Assembly: GCF_003319125.1 (NCBI RefSeq)
Contig: NZ_QOHG01000004.1
Coordinates: 1 to 64,000, forward strand
Direction of reading: 5' to 3'
Length of the DNA stretch: 64,000 nucleotides
Origin: Blastococcus sp. TF02A-26
GTDB lineage: Bacteria > Actinomycetota > Actinomycetes > Mycobacteriales > Geodermatophilaceae
A program made the position numbers and the translations under genes. A model generated the notes under the pieces. It ran no database searches and was not told where the DNA came from. It saw nothing but the letters and a program-made list of their open reading frames with translations. Shown here piece after piece: positions 1 to 7,542 of the stretch; within the stretch, counting starts at the first letter, position 1, and each line of letters opens with the position of its first letter.

Positions 1-111
1 CTGCCCACCGGAGACACCACCGGCAGCCCCGAGGAAGCCCTCGACTGCGCCTGCGGCCTCTACCTCAGCGACCCCACCATCTGGCGGCAGCCGCATACAC
101 CGCCGAACTAA
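1..111 (+). CDS. Hypothetical protein, C-terminal fragment cut by the window edge
   Basis: Frame 1 is open from the first base to a TAA at 109-111 and gives 36 residues ending in PHTPPN, with a CxC pair (DCACG). Third codon positions are mostly G or C, as expected for coding DNA here, but the last few codons are less biased. The fragment is too short to assign to a family. It is transcribed towards the convergent MFS gene, whose stop lies 12 bases away. Confidence 0.4.
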   Translation: MPTGDTTGSPEEALDCACGLYLSDPTIWRQPHTPPN

Positions 112-123
112 CAGGCAGGACCA

Positions 124-1389
124 CTAGGGCGCGGGCGGGGCGAGCGCCCGGGTGCGACCGAGGACGACGGTCAGCACGAGGGCGGCGGCGCTCGTCCCGC
201 CGGCCAGCCACACCACCGCCGGCCACCCACCCGTGGCCCAGGCCCGGCCGGCGACGGTGCCGCCGACCGACGAGCCGACGTAGTACCAGAACGAGTACAG
301 CGAGGCGGCCTGACCGACCGCCCGGGCCCCGTACGCCGCCCGCGTGGCCACCCACGAGCTGGCCACCCCGTGCGCGGCGAAGAAACCCGTCGTCAGCACG
401 CACAACCCGACGACGAACACCCACAGCGGCGCGGCGAGCGTCAGCACCACCCCGCCGGCCATCACCGCCGCGGCCAGCGGCACCACGAGCCGCGGACTCC
501 ACCGGTCGGCCAGCGCGCCGGCCGCCGGGGAGCTGACCGAGCCCAGCAGGTAGGCGAGGAACACCAGGCCCGCGACCGACGGCGCCAGCCCGTACGGCGG
601 CTCCTCCAGCCGGAACGTCGCGGCGTTGTAGACCGCCACGAAGCCGCCCATCAGCAGGGCGGCCACCGCGTACAGGCCGAGCAGGACCGGATCGGTGAAG
701 GCCGCGCCCAGCTGCCGCAGCAGCCGGCCGGTGCGCGGGACCGGCCGGAACCGGCGCGAGGGCGGCAGCAGGACCCACACCGCGGCGACGCAGACCGCCG
801 CCAGGGCGGCGATGCCGGCCATCGTCGTCCGCCAGCCGCCGAGGTCGGCGAGGAGCCCGCCCAGCACCCGCCCCGACAGCCCACCGATCGCCGTCCCGCC
901 GACGTACAGGCCGATGCCGCGGGAGGACACCGACGGGTGCAGCTCCTCGCGCAGGTAGGCGACGCCGACCGCGGGCAGCCCGGCCAGCGCGAACCCCTGC
1001 AGCGCGCGGACGACCAGCAGCAGCTCCCAGCTGGGCACCACCGCGAGCAGCGCGGCCAGCACCACCGAGACCACCAGGCTGGAGCGCAGGATCGCCGTGC
1101 GGCCCCGTCGGTCGGAGACCGGCCCCAGCACGAGCAGCCCGAGGGCCAGGCCCGCCGTCGCCACGGAGACGGCGAGGGTGGCGGCCTCCGGGCCGACCCC
1201 GAACGCCCGCGTCAGCTCCGGCAGCAGCACCTGCGGCTCGTACAGCATCGCGAACACCGCGAGCCCGGCCAGGAACACCGCTCCCGATGCCCGGCGCAGC
1301 CCGGGTGAGCCGGCGCGGTGCCCCTCGGGCAGCTGCTCCGGCGGCCGGTCGGCCACCGCGCGCCCGGGCGGCGGCGCGGCGGAGGTCAC
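124..1389 (-). CDS. MFS transporter, drug/metabolite efflux type
   Basis: Integral membrane transporter of the major facilitator superfamily with about 12 hydrophobic segments. The loop after the second segment carries the family's motif A (GPVSDRRGRTAIL), and the N-terminal half resembles YnfM-like permeases. The substrate cannot be read from sequence. The frame is open up to a TTG at 1479, but the extra residues are Ala/Pro/Gly-rich and would overlap the divergent gene. I prefer the GTG at 1389, which gives 421 aa and leaves a 46-bp shared promoter region. Confidence 0.85.
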   Translation of the reverse strand: MTSAAPPPGRAVADRPPEQLPEGHRAGSPGLRRASGAVFLAGLAVFAMLYEPQVLLPELTRAFGVGPEAATLAVSVATAGLALGLLVLGPVSDRRGRTAILRSSLVVSVVLAALLAVVPSWELLLVVRALQGFALAGLPAVGVAYLREELHPSVSSRGIGLYVGGTAIGGLSGRVLGGLLADLGGWRTTMAGIAALAAVCVAAVWVLLPPSRRFRPVPRTGRLLRQLGAAFTDPVLLGLYAVAALLMGGFVAVYNAATFRLEEPPYGLAPSVAGLVFLAYLLGSVSSPAAGALADRWSPRLVVPLAAAVMAGGVVLTLAAPLWVFVVGLCVLTTGFFAAHGVASSWVATRAAYGARAVGQAASLYSFWYYVGSSVGGTVAGRAWATGGWPAVVWLAGGTSAAALVLTVVLGRTRALAPPAP

Positions 1390-1435
1390 GGCCCCATGGT
1401 CCTCCGCGGGGTCGGCGGCCTGCTTGGCTGGGCCG

Positions 1436-1891
1436 GTGACCCGCCTCTCCCCGGCCGACGTCGCCTGCTGGGTGGTCAAGAGCAGCCGGCCGCCCGAGCA
1501 GATCGACCCGGCGTGGGAGGCCGGCTCCGCGCGCCGGCTGGACCGCTGCCTGCGCCGGTCCTACCGGCTGGACCTCATGCGCGCCGGCGACCCCTGCCTG
1601 CTGTGGGTCAGTGGGCGGACCGCCCCCGGGGTGCACGCCGTGGGCGTCCTGGCCGACGGGCCCGCCGAGGCCACCGGCGGTCCGGAGGTGGCGTTGGATC
1701 TCACCCTGCTCGCCGATCCGGTGCCGCGGGCGGAGCTGCTCGCCGATCCGGTCGCCGCCGGCGCGGAGGTGCTGCGGATGCCCGCCGGCAGCAACCCCTC
1801 GTGGCTGTCCCCCGACCAGTTCGCCGTCGTCCGCGCCCGGGTGGCGCTGCCGTCGTCGGCCCGGGACCGGCTGGGACCATGGCTGCCGTGA
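1436..1891 (+). CDS. EVE/PUA-like domain protein
   Basis: A 151-aa protein that looks like an EVE (DUF55-type) domain. It has an early Trp-containing strand (CWVVKSS), a central segment LMRAGDPCLLWVSG followed by PGVHAVGVL, matching the family pattern of a gate for modified bases, and a late NPSWLSPDQF block. EVE domains bind modified nucleobases, often methylcytosine, in DNA or RNA; that function is family knowledge and is not shown here. The start is a choice: GTG 1436 keeps the whole domain and clears the divergent MFS gene, while GTG 1472 would remove the first strand. It overlaps the downstream DUF998 gene. Confidence 0.6.
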   Translation: MTRLSPADVACWVVKSSRPPEQIDPAWEAGSARRLDRCLRRSYRLDLMRAGDPCLLWVSGRTAPGVHAVGVLADGPAEATGGPEVALDLTLLADPVPRAELLADPVAAGAEVLRMPAGSNPSWLSPDQFAVVRARVALPSSARDRLGPWLP

Positions 1892-2712
1892 CCCGCACCC
1901 GGCTGCGCCTCGGCGCCCTCCTCTGGCTGCTCACCCTGCAGTTCTTCGTGGTCGAGACCGTCGTCCAGGCGCAGTACGAACTGGCCTACTCCCGGGTGGA
2001 CGACGTCATCAGCCTCCTGGGCTCGTCGGCCTCCAGCGGCCAGACGCTGATGAACGCCTCGTTCGTCGCGCAGGGCGTGCTGATCGTCGCCGGGCTGGTG
2101 CTGCTGCGCCCGGCGCTGCCGGGCCGCGGCGGGCAGGTGGCCACCGCCATGCTGACGGCGGCGGCGGTCGGCGTGGTCGTCGTCGGCCTGTTCCCCCTCG
2201 GGGACGACGACACCGCCCACCGGTTCGGGGCCTTCCTGTACCTGCTGGGCAGCGGCATCGGGTTGATCGGGACGGCGTACGCGGTGCGCCCCCGGTCGGA
2301 GGCCCTGGGCACCGTCCTGGCCCTGCTGGGCCTGTTCACCACCGCGATGACCGTCTTCTACCTGGCCGGGGTCACGGGGTACCTCGGCGAGGGCGGCACC
2401 GAGCGGGCCGCGGCCTACCCGCTCCCCCTCGGGCTGGTGATCGCCGGGATCGGCCTCCTCGTCGTGGTCGACCGGCCGGTCTCGGAGGCCGCCACCGGCC
2501 GCCGGGCGCTGCGCGAGCAGGCCCGCGCCGAGCGGATCCGGCGCGCCCGCGAGCGCGACGAGGCACTCGAGGCGGCTGCCGCCCGTGCCGCGGCGACCGG
2601 ACGCCCCGACGCCGACCCGGACGCTCCCCCGGCCCAGGACGACGCGTCAGCCACGGACGACTTCGACCCCGACGACCCGTGGGCCACGCCTCGCCGCCGT
2701 CGCGACACCTGA
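1879..2712 (+). CDS. DUF998 family membrane protein
   Basis: About six predicted membrane helices occupy roughly residues 5-200, followed by a charged cytoplasmic tail rich in Arg, Ala, Asp and Glu. The early VETVVQAQ segment and the GLFPLGDDDTAHRFGAFL loop (acidic residues then His at a membrane face) match DUF998 proteins, whose function is unknown. ATG 1879 overlaps the upstream gene by 13 bases. GTG 1888 overlaps that gene's TGA as GTGA and is an equally good start, so translational coupling to the EVE-like gene is likely either way. Confidence 0.7.
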   Translation: MAAVTRTRLRLGALLWLLTLQFFVVETVVQAQYELAYSRVDDVISLLGSSASSGQTLMNASFVAQGVLIVAGLVLLRPALPGRGGQVATAMLTAAAVGVVVVGLFPLGDDDTAHRFGAFLYLLGSGIGLIGTAYAVRPRSEALGTVLALLGLFTTAMTVFYLAGVTGYLGEGGTERAAAYPLPLGLVIAGIGLLVVVDRPVSEAATGRRALREQARAERIRRARERDEALEAAAARAAATGRPDADPDAPPAQDDASATDDFDPDDPWATPRRRRDT

Positions 2713-2726
2713 CCCAGGATGGGCGC

Positions 2727-3182
2727 ATGAGCGCCGAGGACTCCGCGACGATGCACGTCATCCCGGTCGACGAGTGCTACCGCCTGCTCGGTACGCACGA
2801 GCTCGGGCGGCTGGGGATCAACGCCGAGCACTTCCCGATCGTCGTCCCCGTCAACTACGCCCTGGACGGGACGACGATCGTGATCCGCACCCAGCCGGGC
2901 AGCAAGCTCACCGCCGCCCGGCACGCCAACGTGGTGTTCGAGGTCGACGACGTCGACCGCCGCACCCGCAGCGGATGGAGCGTGCTGGTCCGGGCGCTGG
3001 CCGAGGAGGTCGGCGACGACCACCGCGCCGAGCTCGTGGCGCGCACCCACGCCAGCGGCGCGCAGCCCTGGGCGCCCGGCGAACACGGCCACTGGCTGCG
3101 GCTCATCCCGCAGGAGGTCACCGGGCGGCGGATCGTGCCCGGTGAGCTCCCGCCCGCCGTCGACCCCCGCGCCTACCTCTGA
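2727..3182 (+). CDS. Pyridoxamine 5'-phosphate oxidase-like flavin/F420-binding protein
   Basis: A 151-aa split-barrel protein. The order of elements is that of PPOX/FMN-binding domains: a short N-terminal helix (CYRLLGTHELGRLGI), the strand pair PIVVPVNYALDG, the phosphate-contacting strand IVIRTQPGSKL, then VVFEVDDVD and WSVLVRALAEEV. Such single-domain actinobacterial proteins bind FMN, F420 or heme. The substrate is not predictable, and the PNPOx activity in the family name should not be assumed. It starts 14 bases after the DUF998 stop and is probably co-transcribed with it. Confidence 0.75.
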   Translation: MSAEDSATMHVIPVDECYRLLGTHELGRLGINAEHFPIVVPVNYALDGTTIVIRTQPGSKLTAARHANVVFEVDDVDRRTRSGWSVLVRALAEEVGDDHRAELVARTHASGAQPWAPGEHGHWLRLIPQEVTGRRIVPGELPPAVDPRAYL

Positions 3183-3231
3183 GGGAGGGCCCCTCGCGGC
3201 GGATCGGGGAGGGACCCGAGAGGATGTGCCC

Positions 3232-4098
3232 ATGACGTCTCCGCAGAAGCTGCGTGTGCTGGTCGGCTACGACGGGTCGCCGAGCGCCGTGACCGCCATC
3301 GAGGCGGCGGCCCGCCTGGTCCCCTCCGCGGAGGCGACGGTCCTGCACCTGTGGCAGCCGCCCTTCACCTCCCCGCAGCTGCGTCAGCGGCTGGCCGGCC
3401 GGGCCGCCGACCTCGAGCAGCTCGGCGAGCTGCTCGAGCGGGAGGGGCAGGCCGAGGCCGAGCGGCTGGCCGGCAACGGTGTCGCGCTGGCCCGCGCCGC
3501 CGGCTGGACCGCCGACGCCTCGGTCCTCCGCGCGTTCGGCGGCGACGGCTACCAGTTCGCCCGCGCCGCCGAGGAGCAGGGCGCGGACCTGGTGGTCGTC
3601 GGCTCCCGCGGGCTGACCGGTCTCAAGGCCGCGATGGGCAGCGTCTCCGAGCTCGTGGTCCACGTCAGCCCGGTACCGGTCCTCGTCGTCCCGCACCCGC
3701 TGACCACCGTCGAGTGGACGGCCGCGGCGTCGGGCCCGGTCGTCGTCGGCACCGACGGGTCGGACACGGCCGGCCGCACCGCCGAGGCCGTCGCCCGGCT
3801 GTTCCCCGACCGCGAGCGGCTGCTGGTCGCCGTGGAGGAGCCCGGCGAGGGCCCCGGCCCGTCCGCCCCCGACGGCGCCGAGCTGATCACCGTCCCGCGG
3901 CACGGCCGGCCGGGCAGCGAGCGGGCGACCGCGGCGGCGCTGGCCGGGTTCGCCGGGGAGCGGAACGCCGGCGTCCTGGCCGTGGGCAGCCGTGGCCTGT
4001 CGACCGGGCACGAGCTGCTGCTGGGCAGCGTCGCCCGCGAGGTGCTGCACTGCGCCCACCGGCCGGTCCTGGTCGTGCCCCCCGCCCGGGAGGGCTGA
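3232..4098 (+). CDS. Universal stress protein, tandem UspA domains
   Basis: A 288-aa protein with two Usp domains (about 5-145 and 160-285). Both keep the nucleotide-binding signatures: GYDGS and VGTDGS near each domain start, and the G-2X-G-9X-G-(S/T) loops VGSRGLTGLKAAMGSVS and VGSRGLSTGHELLLGSV near each end. That predicts ATP-binding Usp proteins of the kind linked to dormancy and hypoxia in actinobacteria. ATG 3232 follows a purine-rich stretch (GAGAGGA). The gene ends 7 bases from the convergent DMT transporter stop. Confidence 0.9.
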   Translation: MTSPQKLRVLVGYDGSPSAVTAIEAAARLVPSAEATVLHLWQPPFTSPQLRQRLAGRAADLEQLGELLEREGQAEAERLAGNGVALARAAGWTADASVLRAFGGDGYQFARAAEEQGADLVVVGSRGLTGLKAAMGSVSELVVHVSPVPVLVVPHPLTTVEWTAAASGPVVVGTDGSDTAGRTAEAVARLFPDRERLLVAVEEPGEGPGPSAPDGAELITVPRHGRPGSERATAAALAGFAGERNAGVLAVGSRGLSTGHELLLGSVAREVLHCAHRPVLVVPPAREG

Positions 4099-4105
4099 GC
4101 ACCGG

Positions 4106-5020
4106 TCAGCCCGCGACCGCGGCCTCCTGCGACGCCATCGCGGGAGCCCGGTCGCGGCGCCGGGAGACCGCGACCCCGGCCAGGCAGACCACACCGCCGA
4201 CGACCGCGAGCACCGGCGGCACCTCGTCGAGCAGGATCCAGGCGAAGCCGATGACCAGCGGCGGCACGAGGTACGTGGTCACGCCGAGCCGGCCGGCATC
4301 GGTCCGCGCCAGGGCGTAGGCCCAGGTGCTGAAGGCGATCGCGGTCGGCACCGCGCCCAGGTAGACCATCCCCAGCACCGACGACAGCGGCGCGTCGGCG
4401 ACGTCGTCGACCAGCACGCCCGTCCACGGCAGGCAGCACAGCGCGCCGATCGCGCAGGCGGTCAGGGTGACCTGCAGGGCGGGCAGCCGGCGCAGCACCA
4501 CCTTCTGCGCCACCACGCCGATCGCGTAGCCGACCGCGGCGACCAGGCAGAAGACGACGCCCACCACGTCCGCCTCACCACCGCTGGTCGACAGCCCGAT
4601 GAGCAGCACCCCCGCGAAGGCCACCGCGATGCCGGCGACCAGCCAGCGCGGGAACCCCTCGCCCAGCCACAGCCCGGCGAAGACGGCGATGAGGATCGGG
4701 CCGACGTTGGCCAGCAGCGACGTCGTCCCGGCGTCCAGGTGCTGCTCGGCGGCGTTCAGCGCGACGTTGTAGACGGCGAACCAGCCCACCCCGCAGACGG
4801 CCAGCAGCGACCACTCGCGACGGGTCGGCGCCACCCAGCCGCGGCCCAGCGCGAGCAGCGCGAGGACGACGGTGCCGACCAGCAGCCGGCCCAGGGCCAG
4901 CGCGCCCGGGGAGAGGTCCTCGCCCACCGCCCGGATGCCGACGAATGCCGACGCCCATGCCAGCACCGTGACGACGACGGCGGCGGGGACCAGGAGGGCG
5001 CGGGCGGACGAGTTCTGCAC
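4106..5020 (-). CDS. EamA/DMT-family transporter
   Basis: A 304-aa membrane protein with ten hydrophobic helices arranged as two EamA repeats (about 10-140 and 150-290). Typical marks are the opening WASAFVGIRAV in helix 1 and the GAVPTAIAFSTWAYAL segment in the second repeat. The family exports amino acids and other metabolites; the substrate here is unknown. It may share a transcript with nothing upstream, since the SDR gene behind it ends 73 bases before its start. Confidence 0.88.
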   Translation of the reverse strand: MQNSSARALLVPAAVVVTVLAWASAFVGIRAVGEDLSPGALALGRLLVGTVVLALLALGRGWVAPTRREWSLLAVCGVGWFAVYNVALNAAEQHLDAGTTSLLANVGPILIAVFAGLWLGEGFPRWLVAGIAVAFAGVLLIGLSTSGGEADVVGVVFCLVAAVGYAIGVVAQKVVLRRLPALQVTLTACAIGALCCLPWTGVLVDDVADAPLSSVLGMVYLGAVPTAIAFSTWAYALARTDAGRLGVTTYLVPPLVIGFAWILLDEVPPVLAVVGGVVCLAGVAVSRRRDRAPAMASQEAAVAG

Positions 5021-5093
5021 CCCCGGAGCCTAGGGCGGGGGCCCGACACTCCTCCGGCGGTTTCCGGACACCGCGCGCCGGCCGACGGTGTCC

Positions 5094-5837
5094 CTATCCG
5101 CGCAGGTGGGCGGCGTAGGTGCGCTGCCCGCGCTCGCCGCCGGAGGGCAGCGCCGCGCCGTCCCGGAAGGCGGTGCTGAGCCGCCCCGGCACCGGCGTGG
5201 ACACCACGTGGCCACCGCTCTCCCGGGCCGCCACCCACGCACGGGCGATGTCGGCGACGGCGAGCTCCTCGGGTCCGCCGAACTCCACGACGCCCCCCGT
5301 CGGTGGCTGCCGGGCGACCCGGGCGAGGTACGCCGCGGCGTCCCGCACGTCGACGGGCTGGGCACGCCAGCCCATCGGGACGGGCAGCACCGGCCCCCTG
5401 CGGGCGGTCTCGAGGAGCTCGTCGACGAAGCCGAAGTACTGGGTGATCCGCACGAGGGTGACCGGGAGGCCCGAGGCGAGCAGCACCTGCTCGGCGGCGT
5501 ACTTGGCCCGGTAGTAGGACCACGGGATCCGGTCGACCCCGACGATCGACACGTAGACCAGGTGCCGCAGCCGGTCGCGGTCCACGGCCTGCACCAGCCT
5601 CCGGGTGCCGGCGACGTCGACCTCCCAGGCGTTGCGCGCATCGCTCGCCGCGTGCACCACGACCTCGGCGCCGGCGAGGGCGTCGGGCAGGTCGAACCCG
5701 GTCGCCAGGTCCCCGCGCACGCCGCCGGGCCCGGTGCCTCTCCGCGACATCAGCCGCAGCCGGTCGCCGTCGCGCCTCAGTGCCTCCACCAGGGAGGGGC
5801 CCAGTCTGTTCGAGGCCCCCGTCACGAGGATGTCCAC
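5094..5837 (-). CDS. NAD(P)-binding SDR/NmrA-like oxidoreductase
   Basis: A 247-aa atypical short-chain dehydrogenase. The nucleotide loop ILVTGASNRLGPSL is at residues 3-16, VVHAASD follows the fourth strand, and a YYRAKYAAE segment supplies the catalytic-type Tyr and Lys. VTLVRITQYFGFVDEL resembles the substrate face of NmrA/UDP-sugar epimerase-like proteins that act as reductases or redox sensors. Its ATG at 5837 lies 56 bases from the palindrome upstream of the divergent HTH-MurA gene, so both may share control. Confidence 0.8.
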   Translation of the reverse strand: MDILVTGASNRLGPSLVEALRRDGDRLRLMSRRGTGPGGVRGDLATGFDLPDALAGAEVVVHAASDARNAWEVDVAGTRRLVQAVDRDRLRHLVYVSIVGVDRIPWSYYRAKYAAEQVLLASGLPVTLVRITQYFGFVDELLETARRGPVLPVPMGWRAQPVDVRDAAAYLARVARQPPTGGVVEFGGPEELAVADIARAWVAARESGGHVVSTPVPGRLSTAFRDGAALPSGGERGQRTYAAHLRG

Positions 5838-5892
5838 GGCGCCATTCTGGCGGGACCGGTCCGTCCGCGGGCCCGGCGTGCCGCGACAGCGC

Positions 5893-5910
5893 TATCTCAC
5901 ATGCGAGATA
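5893..5910. promoter_or_regulatory. 18-bp palindrome, candidate operator of the HTH-MurA gene
   Basis: TATCTCACATGCGAGATA is palindromic at 16 of 18 positions (one mismatched pair). It sits in the 93-bp gap between the divergent SDR and HTH-MurA genes, just before a TANNNT-type -10 candidate (TACGGT, 5909-5914). From that -10, transcription would begin close to GTG 5922. Because the next gene encodes an XRE DNA-binding domain, autoregulation is the simplest reading; this is inference. Confidence 0.5.
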
Positions 5911-5930
5911 CGGTCGTTCTCGTGACGCTC

Positions 5931-7466
5931 ATGGATCAGCCCCTCGACACGGCGATGCACAAGATCGGGGCGCTGGTCCGCGATGCCCGCCAGCACCGCG
6001 GCCTCACCCAGGCCCAGCTCGCCGAGCGGCTCGGGACCAGCCAGAGCGCCGTCGCCCGCATCGAGCAGGGCGGCCAGAACCTGACACTGGAGCTGCTCGG
6101 CCGGCTCTCCGAGGCGCTCGACAGCGAGCTCATCACCGTAGGGCCCACCGGCCCCACCCACCTGCGCGTCACCGGCGGCACCCCGCTGCAGGGCAGCGTC
6201 ACCGTCAAGTCGTCCAAGAACGCCGCGGTCGCCCTGCTGTGCGCCGCCCTGCTCAACCGGGGCCGCACGACCCTGCGCAACGTCGCCCGCATCGTCGAGG
6301 TGGAGCGGATCCTCGACGTGCTGCGCTCGATCGGCGTCTCGGCCGTCTGGGACGCCTCGGGCCACGACCTCGAGCTCGTCGTCCCCGCCGAGCTGGACCT
6401 GGACGGGATCGACGCCGACGCCGCCCGCCGGACCCGCAGCATCATCATGTTCCTGGGCCCGCTGCTGCACCGCGCCGACACCTTCCGGCTCCCCTACGCC
6501 GGCGGCTGCGACCTCGGCACCCGCACCGTCGAGCCGCACATGATCGCGCTGCGCCGGTTCGGCCTGGAGGTCGAGGCGCACGCCGGCGAGTACCAGGCGA
6601 CCGTCGCCCCGCCGACCACCGCCGACCGCACCATCGTGCTGACCGAGCGCGGCGACACCGTCACCGAGAACGCGCTGCTGGCCGCCGCCCGGACCGACGG
6701 CACCACCACGATCCGCAACGCCAGCTCCAACTACATGGTCCACGACCTGGTCCTGTACCTGCAGCTGCTGGGCGTGCGGATCGAGGGCCTGGGGACGACG
6801 ACGCTGGTCGTGCGCGGCCGGCCGGTGCTCGACGCCGACGTCGACTACACGATCAGCGAGGACCCGGTGGAGGCCATGAGCCTGCTCACCGCCGGCATCG
6901 TCACCCGCTCGGAGCTGACGGTGTGCCGGGCACCGATGGAGTTCCTCGAGATCGAGCTCGCCGTCCTCACCGAGATGGGGCTGCGCTACACGCTCTCTCC
7001 GGAGTACCGGGCCGCGAACGGGCACACCCGGCTGGCCGACATCACGATCCTGCCCTCGGACCTGCGGGCGCCGATCGACAAGATCCACCCGATGCCGTTC
7101 CCCGGCCTCAACATCGACCACCTGCCGTTCTTCGCGGTGATCGCGGCGGCGGCCGAGGGGGCGACGATGATCCACGACTGGGTCTACGACAACCGGGCGA
7201 TCCACCTCTCGGACCTGACCCGGCTCGGCGCCGACGTCCGGCTGATGGACCCGCACCGGGTCCTGGTCAGCGGCCCGACCCGGTGGCGCGCGGCCGAGGT
7301 GGTCTGCCCGCCCGCGCTGCGGCCGGCCGTGTGCCTGCTGCTGGCCATGCTCGCGTCCCGGGGGACGTCGGTGCTGCGCAACGTCGACATCATCGCCCGC
7401 GGCTACGAGCACCTCTACGAGCGCCTGGTCGAGATGGGCGCCTCGATCGAGGTCTTCCACGACTGA
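5931..7466 (+). CDS. XRE helix-turn-helix fused to UDP-GlcNAc 1-carboxyvinyltransferase (MurA-like)
   Basis: A 511-aa two-domain protein. Residues about 11-64 form an XRE HTH (LTQAQLAERLGTSQSAVARI). Residues about 75-511 are an EPSP-synthase-fold MurA, the enzyme that adds enolpyruvate from PEP to UDP-GlcNAc at the start of peptidoglycan synthesis. Catalytic features persist: SSKN (K96, N97), the PEP-binding Cys in GGCDLGTR (C193) with its Arg, PFPGLNIDHLPF with the acidic Asp, the DNR Arg and ARGYEH near the end. MurA itself is about 420 aa, so the HTH is a true N-terminal addition. ATG 5901, GTG 5922 and ATG 5931 are possible starts; none has a clear Shine-Dalgarno. Likely a second MurA acting as enzyme, regulator or both. 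Confidence 0.85.
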   Translation: MDQPLDTAMHKIGALVRDARQHRGLTQAQLAERLGTSQSAVARIEQGGQNLTLELLGRLSEALDSELITVGPTGPTHLRVTGGTPLQGSVTVKSSKNAAVALLCAALLNRGRTTLRNVARIVEVERILDVLRSIGVSAVWDASGHDLELVVPAELDLDGIDADAARRTRSIIMFLGPLLHRADTFRLPYAGGCDLGTRTVEPHMIALRRFGLEVEAHAGEYQATVAPPTTADRTIVLTERGDTVTENALLAAARTDGTTTIRNASSNYMVHDLVLYLQLLGVRIEGLGTTTLVVRGRPVLDADVDYTISEDPVEAMSLLTAGIVTRSELTVCRAPMEFLEIELAVLTEMGLRYTLSPEYRAANGHTRLADITILPSDLRAPIDKIHPMPFPGLNIDHLPFFAVIAAAAEGATMIHDWVYDNRAIHLSDLTRLGADVRLMDPHRVLVSGPTRWRAAEVVCPPALRPAVCLLLAMLASRGTSVLRNVDIIARGYEHLYERLVEMGASIEVFHD

Positions 7467-7527
7467 AGAAGGACCGCCTCGCCCCCCGTCACTCGCGGGC
7501 TCGCGACGGGACCTTGCGAGGGGGCGG
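7464..7527 (+). repeat. Stop-codon-proximal compound hairpin, family A copy 1
   Basis: The element begins on the TGA of the HTH-MurA gene (TGAAGAAGGACC) and ends in a G-rich arm (GCGAGGGGGCGG). CCTCGC near the start pairs with GCGAGG near the end, and inside lies CCCGTC/GACGGG around a GC-rich loop. The layout matches copies at 13731-13795, 26769-26838 and 29409-29473. This is the most divergent of the four. It may terminate transcription. Confidence 0.6.
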
Positions 7528-7542
7528 ACCTCGGCGAGGAAC

